Shown here one piece after another: positions 5,952-6,444 of a DNA stretch of 6,444 nt. The notes below the pieces were generated by a model, which saw nothing but the letters and a program-made list of their open reading frames with translations, had not been told where the DNA came from and ran no database searches. Each line of letters begins with the position of its first letter. Position 1 is the stretch's first letter. The position numbers and the translations under genes are program-made. The stretch lies in contig JALWQU010000082.1 in NCBI GenBank assembly GCA_026982915.1, positions 1 to 6,444 on the forward strand, given 5' to 3'. The DNA comes from Candidatus Altimarinota bacterium. Lineage in GTDB: Bacteria; Patescibacteriota; Gracilibacteria; UBA4473.

Positions 5952-6383
5952 TTATTCGGTTACAAAAAATTTATTACCTGCCCCACTAGGGCTTTTGGGG
6001 TCATTGACCTGATTGAGATAGCTCTCGAATTTTGAACCAAAAAGAGTCTCTGGCCGTAAAAACGAGTTCATCTTCGGGTCGCCAACCCATTCCCGTGTTT
6101 TTGTCTCGATTACCTTTTTAAAATCATCGAGAGAAAACCCTTCGTTAAGCCTAGCGGTAATCTTACGCTTCGTAATCTCACTGGAATGTTTAAAGTTTTT
6201 CCCGGTTTTTTGGTTTAGGTGCCCGACAATAGTTTTTATTGTTTTTAATTTTTTATAATTCTTTTCTTTTGTATCGGGTACTGATCCGCTACTGTTCACT
6301 TTTTGGTCATTTTTGCGGACAAAATAATTTTCTATTTTGTAACTATTCAGTCCCAAATATAGGACAATGAGAATTTTTATCAA
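5952..6383 (-). CDS. Phage replisome-organiser C-terminal domain (Phg_2220_C type), probably 5'-truncated
   Basis: The recognisable part is residues 53-125: VGHLNQKTGKNF, ITARLNEGFSLDDFKKVIET, REWVGDPKMNSFLRPETLFG and FESYLNQ. These are the landmarks of the conserved phage C-terminal domain found in DnaD-like and replisome-organiser proteins that load the helicase. It sits just upstream of dnaB (2-nt gap), the standard order. Full-length relatives carry an N-terminal winged-helix DNA-binding domain ending in a polar linker; here only the linker (SSGSVPDTKEK, 31-41) remains. The nominal TTG start at 6383 lies inside the coding sequence of the upstream transposase-like gene, and an in-frame TGA (6393-6395) closes the frame just above. 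A GTG at 6299 is a possible fresh start. I infer a remnant cut by an insertion; a naturally short protein is the alternative. Confidence 0.75.
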   Translation of the reverse strand: MIKILIVLYLGLNSYKIENYFVRKNDQKVNSSGSVPDTKEKNYKKLKTIKTIVGHLNQKTGKNFKHSSEITKRKITARLNEGFSLDDFKKVIETKTREWVGDPKMNSFLRPETLFGSKFESYLNQVNDPKSPSGAGNKFFVTE

Positions 6384-6444
6384 ATAAACAGGTCAGCGCT
6401 TCAGATCCTGTAACTCCATTTTTCTTGCAAGTAGCCAAATAAGA
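6343..6444 (-). CDS. C-terminal fragment of a transposase-like protein (IS66-like?), 5' part beyond the right edge
   Basis: A frame open from the window edge to TAG 6343-6345 gives 33 residues that look like a protein end: SYLATCKKNGVTGSEALTCL followed by FDKNSHCPIFGTE. The pattern 'S-h-x-T-C/A-x-K-x-G-h...A-L-x-h-L-F' resembles the end of many IS66-family and related DDE transposases, as I recall them; this is a judgement by eye on a short piece. It overlaps the first 14 codons of the replisome-organiser frame as drawn from TTG 6383, which argues that the organiser is truncated. I could not place the element's terminal inverted repeat, which would be expected between about 6250 and 6343. Confidence 0.45.
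   Translation of the reverse strand, partial: SYLATCKKNGVTGSEALTCLFDKNSHCPIFGTE

Noticed and set aside
6297..6383. TTG 6383 as the true start of the replisome-organiser gene
   Set aside because: It lies within another frame that looks like a real protein end, has no ribosome site, and the predicted first 28 residues do not resemble a winged helix.
1..6444. Alternative genetic code with TGA as glycine
   Set aside because: TGA ends several intact genes at sensible places, including ATGA overlaps, and no gene contains an in-frame TGA.
1..6444. tRNA genes, rRNA, CRISPR arrays
   Set aside because: No cloverleaf-like blocks, rRNA signatures or regularly spaced repeats were seen on either strand.

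Overview
The window looks like part of a tailed double-stranded DNA phage or prophage of the HK97-portal type. It carries, on the minus strand, a replication block, a run of small unrecognised genes and a packaging block (small terminase, large terminase, portal). The host cannot be named from the sequence. Base composition is AT-rich to moderate and the standard code fits: several genes end in TGA, one of them in an ATGA stop/start overlap. Several starts lack a Shine-Dalgarno sequence, which is common in some lineages (for example Bacteroidota and some Patescibacteria) but does not decide the host.

Layout, read in the direction of transcription (right to left). At the right edge, 6343-6444 is the last 33 codons of a gene that resembles a transposase C-terminus (IS66-like by eye). 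It runs straight into 5952-6383, a frame holding the conserved C-terminal domain of phage replisome-organiser proteins without the usual N-terminal DNA-binding part. Next comes a DnaB-type replicative helicase (4762-5949). A 70-bp spacer with a tandem and inverted TTATACA heptamer separates it from four small, tightly packed genes (4519-4692, 4196-4513, 4005-4199, 3592-3996), none of which I recognise. The last of these ends in a peptide resembling the bacterial sliding-clamp binding motif. The 57-residue gene at 4519-4692 is short and easily missed.

A single plus-strand gene (3195-3587), a VRR-NUC family nuclease, converges on the small-gene operon and diverges from terS. The packaging block then runs terS (start best placed at 3097), terL (overlapping terS by ATGA) and a portal gene that leaves the window at its left edge. 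terS and portal are each preceded by nearly the same promoter, TTGTAA-N16/17-TATACT, which overlaps inverted repeats sharing AGTATAG.

Working picture: the organiser and DnaB would replicate phage DNA, TerS/TerL would cut and package it through the portal into a prohead, and the nuclease may process replication or packaging intermediates. If the transposase reading is right, an insertion has removed the front of the replication organiser, so this may be a decaying prophage.
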